Positions 20,341-23,300 of a DNA stretch of 23,300 nucleotides are shown one piece after another (positions within the stretch are counted from its first letter, which is position 1; every line of letters starts with the position of its first letter). The DNA lies in the NCBI GenBank assembly GCA_034696485.1, contig JAQIWT010000326.1:1-23300 (forward strand), given 5' to 3'. A program made the position numbers and the translations under genes. The notes under the pieces are model-generated. The model saw only the letters and a program-made list of their open reading frames with translations, was not told the origin of the DNA and did not search any database. The DNA is from Isohypsibius dastychi. Its lineage: Eukaryota; Tardigrada; Eutardigrada; Parachela; Isohypsibiidae.

Positions 20341-21229
20341 AACAGAAAAATCTTTCCTGTCGGCAATAACAAGTCATCATTATTAATAATGCTCAGTTAT
20401 TTTCGCCGTTGTTTTATTCGGAATACAAACAAACTCACCCGTTTAGCATCTGTCGAATGCTTCGGCAAGAGAAACACCGATTCGGTGACAGCATCATATT
20501 TTAACAGCAGTATTCAAGATACCAGGTTTTCTAGGAAGTGCAAAACAGCTGAAAAAGCATGACATCCGACAAAGATCAGGCAACTGTCTGCAATAACAAA
20601 ACCACAACAATCCTGACATGAGTGTTACAAGGTCTACTGCTACTATCCGAACTGGTGGTAACCTTCTTCTCTGAATTACTACATTTCCCTGTGGCTGACC
20701 ATGCCATCAGCTGATGCCTGCCTGATGGCCTCGCCATCTACGTCGACCTCCTCGATTCTGATTCACTTTGACCTTCCGAGCAAACCAGTGGCAACTTTTT
20801 CAGGGTTCCCATGTGTGCAAGAACAGATCAAACGTAATCACAATTTAAAAATCCTTGCGATTACGAGTTACGACCCCGCCAGAGCGTTAAAATTTTCCAT
20901 GAAGTTGCAATTTTGAGGAAATCGGTTTGTCATCAATATCGATGAATCCTAGGGTTTATCATATACTGTACTATCGTCCCAATTACTTACACACATACAG
21001 AGCGTTTTTGAAAATTCATGGTACTAGAAAACACACCAACATTTGTCAGAACTAACAAATAACATCATGTAAATACTAAAAGGCTGATAAAGTCTGACTA
21101 AACGAAACTAAAATTCTGGCTGTAATGGTCACACTAATTCCGTTCTCCGAGCGACAGTTCCATTGCAAGGCCCTAAAAACGTGTCGTCCTCTCAACTCCA
21201 ACAGTCGGTTTGCTCCACCGCATGTTCTT
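20341..21229. other. Spacer between the XPNPEP3 start and the BEN-like gene end, with short coding-like stretches
   Basis: Two overlapping minus-strand stretches look coding by composition. One is a 24-codon ATG frame at 20738-20812 (MGTLKKLPLVCSEGQSESES). The other is an acidic frame at 20679-20762 (IEEVDVDGEAIRQASADG). No splice model joins them, and no family is recognised. They may be part of a small gene, the 3' UTR of the upstream gene, or chance. The rest contains only short AT-rich frames. Confidence 0.3.
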
Positions 21230-22845
21230 TCAATACTCGCCTTTGATCTGAGTAAAACGACCGAGACAAGCGTTTGCGTACTGAGTAACATGTCGCCCGT
21301 CAACCTCTTCTTTTTTGAACTTGTCCTTGACGAAGGCTGCAAACCAAGAATCGTGAGACCACAGATATCGTCAAACAACGAGCCAAGGCACCTTTCAAAG
21401 CATTCAAGAAGCCGACCGATGTGACCCTCGTGATTGTGAAACCGCCTCCTTGTTTCGCAACTTTTCGCCGAACCTCCTGCAAGCCTTCGCCTTTCAGGTC
21501 CAACAACTCAACCAGTACAGCTAAAAACAAGCACATTCAAAACACCACAGAAAGAAAAAAAAGGTATCAGCTGCACACCTTCAACAAATTTCATCGCAGT
21601 GTCAGCATTCCGATTCAGATTATTACGTGATTCGGTTGCAATGTATATCCCCGACGTTTCCGGCATTAACAGTGTCTTCCCCTTGCCACCAATCTCAAAC
21701 GGGAATCGATAGGGAGCAATTCCTATGGTAAAAACTGAAATTACGCAGAAATGACATTGCCTTTGCAATCACAAACCCAGTTGACTTCCGGTAGAACTGT
21801 TGCCGGAAGATCCATGCGTACCTCGCGACTGCGCGCTGCTGAATTCGACCACATTTCCTACAAAGCAGTTCAAGGAGACAGATCTGAAAATCAGCACCAA
21901 AACAACCATACCTTCTTGCTTCACAACTACAGTGACTGTCTGGTTCGAAGTATGGTATGGAGCAGGACTGCTTTGCTGCAAGAAGCTGGAAGCCACTTCA
22001 TTTGGTTTAGTTTCCGAGGTCTTGGCTGCGTCATGGCGCGGTGCTGTGGCTGATACCAGGGCTCGGGATTCTGGCTGCAGAACAGGCTCCGGCGCAGTGG
22101 AAACAGCATCATCAACGGCGGGAAATTCTCGCATCGCATTTCCTGAGACTGAGGCTACATGACCATTGCCGACGCTGGTGTTTGCTCGCACAGCCATCGC
22201 TGCCTACAATAGATGATCACCGTAAAAACATCCACTGTAATTCCATATCCAAACGAGTTCCTCACCGCAAGTTCCGTGTGTAACCATTTCCTCGCTGGCT
22301 CCCTCTCATGTGATGGCACGATATACCGTATAGTTCCAAGGACCATTTTCCGTTCTCCGGGTCTGACTGCGTAATCGATCAGCACCTGCTCTCCAGTCAA
22401 GAACGGGAAGCTACATGGAACATGATTTCGTGACTTAATTTTGCCCTAGGTGCTATACTAAGAGGAACTCACCAGTAATGCTTCTCCAACGATGGCAACG
22501 GGTGAACTGCCGTGTAATTCGGTCTGATGTTTACGATCAAGGGTATCCCATCAGAACCGAATATATCCTCGAGGACGACAAGGAGAACATCTGAAAAATA
22601 AACCATTATGATCAACTGATACAGTACACTTTACAACCAGCAACTCAAGGATCAGTAGAGCTCTCCGCAGATCCAAAACACATACCTTTCTTTTTAGCGT
22701 GGCCACTTTTGGCGGCCTGAAAGCCAAACTGAACGACTTCCATTTCGTTTTCGGTCTCTTCGTCAGGAGTCCGCTGAGATGCTGCAGCGTCAGCTGGACA
22801 GAAACGTTTTAGCGGGGGTTCTCTAGCAGAAGTTTTGTCAGCCAT
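21230..22845 (-). CDS. Unrecognised eight-exon protein; possible BEN-like C-terminal domain
   Basis: Exons 22686-22845, 22473-22590, 22266-22410, 21912-22203, 21822-21857, 21579-21722, 21392-21520 and 21230-21336 splice in consistent phase to 376 residues. Introns are 95, 62, 62, 54, 99, 58 and 55 nt. The N-terminus is acidic with a basic PPLKRF patch. Residues about 54-140 look beta-rich (VLLVVLEDIFGSDGIPLIVN; GEQVLIDYAVRPGERKMVLG). Residues about 141-237 form a low-complexity Ser/Ala/Pro/Thr linker. The C-terminal 130 residues look folded and helical (TAMKFVEAVLVELLDLKGEG; FLNALKAFVKDKFKKEEVDG). The C-terminal pattern (a strand, then paired helices ending in a conserved-looking FVKDKF) reminded me of BEN DNA-binding domains, and the beta-rich N-terminus plus linker resembles the layout of BEND5-type proteins. 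This is a weak hypothesis. Exon 5 is a 36-nt microexon. The start ATG at 22845 has no better upstream alternative. Confidence 0.72.
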
Positions 22846-23009
22846 GATGAAACAGTCAGTCCTCAAATAAATCCAACAAGAAATTAACGGACGATGAAAT
22901 TAGGCGAACAACCAAACCAATTCTGATGTCTGAACGAGAGCAGAGCAGAAGCAGAACGAAAATGAGCCAAAAAGAACAACAACCTTTAGCGAGGGCTCAC
23001 AGAAACGGG

Positions 23010-23015
23010 TTTATT
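23010..23015 (-). terminator. Candidate poly(A) signal, minus strand
   Basis: AATAAA read on the minus strand, just downstream of coding-like sequence and 165 bases before the ATG of the BEN-like gene on the same strand. It would mark the end of the gene entering from the right. Confidence 0.4.
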
Positions 23016-23123
23016 GACCAGGGGGACAACGTTGATGGGGCATGGGGGTCATGTCACCTTCCCGGGGCGAAATCGTCTTCATTTTGATCCAGTTCTTGAT
23101 TACTGAATTCTTAGTCACTGAAT
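23011..23123 (-). CDS. Possible last exon of a gene entering from the right edge
   Basis: On the minus strand, after an acceptor (gcttctatag ending at 23124), a frame runs 37 codons (NSVIKNWIKMKTISPREGD, then MTPMPHQRCPPGQ). Its TAA overlaps an AATAAA poly(A) signal at 23010-23015. An alternative reading from the acceptor gaattcag gives NQELDQNEDDFAPGR and stops earlier, which would leave a normal short 3' UTR before the same signal. A further exon (EFGFVPFG) may lie near 23240-23270 after cggctacag. I do not recognise the protein. The poly(A) signal and acceptor together make a gene 3' end plausible, but the frame is unsettled. Confidence 0.35.
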
Positions 23124-23300
23124 CTATAGAAGCAATTACTCACATGTGGTATTTTGAAGAACTATTATCAAACATACAAATTAAAGGCATTAAAACTTAA
23201 AAGAATGGAAAAACATGCAATTTATATGAGATACCGCACTATCACCGAACGGGACGAAACCAAACTCCTGTAGCCGGAAACAAATATAAAAGAAAACATG

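Noticed and set aside
1-23300. Mobile element, transposase or terminal repeats
   Set aside because: No transposase or reverse transcriptase motif and no obvious inverted or long direct repeats were seen by reading; small repeats present are simple or local.

Overview
This is a eukaryotic window. Genes are split by many short GT-AG introns, mostly 51-99 nt, with two long ones, and the proteins are standard animal housekeeping and regulatory proteins. Very short introns, compact alternating gene order, and an estrogen-related receptor (NR3 class, absent from Caenorhabditis as far as I know) fit a metazoan such as a clade I (Dorylaimia) nematode, perhaps Trichuris-like. The organism is inferred, not proven. 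I saw no mobile element, CRISPR array, rRNA or tRNA.

Layout, left to right. (1) 173-1697 (-): LONRF-type protein (RING, TPR, RING), with its LON domain beyond the left edge. (2) About 2043-2659 (-): a small unrecognised gene whose reading frame is unsettled. (3) 3018-5089 (+): estrogen-related receptor. (4) 5984-6709 (-): Mediator subunit MED7, tail-to-tail with the receptor. (5) 7535-9269 (+): N-acetylglucosamine-6-phosphate deacetylase, eight exons. (6) 9654-10199 (-): VMA21, the V-ATPase assembly factor. (7) 10972-12067 (+): MAF1, the RNA polymerase III repressor. (8) 12861-14503 (-): UBL3, a prenylated membrane-anchored ubiquitin-fold protein. Its 30-nt first exon lies 1.08 kb upstream of the rest. 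(9) 14504-18200: gene-poor, with one unexplained coding-like island at 17.4 kb. (10) 18201-20340 (-): XPNPEP3/ICP55-type aminopeptidase P, ten exons. (11) 21230-22845 (-): an eight-exon nuclear-looking protein with a possible BEN-like C-terminus. (12) 23011-23123 (-): possible last exon of a gene entering from the right edge.

The genes do not form one pathway. They belong to transcription (ERR, MED7, MAF1, perhaps the BEN-like gene), proteostasis and membranes (LONRF, UBL3, VMA21) and metabolism or mitochondria (AMDHD2, XPNPEP3). Convergent pairs (ERR/MED7, AMDHD2/VMA21, MAF1/UBL3) alternate with divergent pairs sharing 0.8 kb promoters (MED7/AMDHD2, VMA21/MAF1).

The most notable structural feature is five introns that are multiples of three and stop-free in frame, so an unspliced reading looks like one continuous protein. 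I identified them from family alignments recalled from knowledge. Their number is roughly what chance gives for such short introns. Other points are an altered first zinc finger in the receptor, a cysteine-crowded UBL3 tail, and several coding-like segments I could not assemble into known proteins. I did not find a clearly new biological system.
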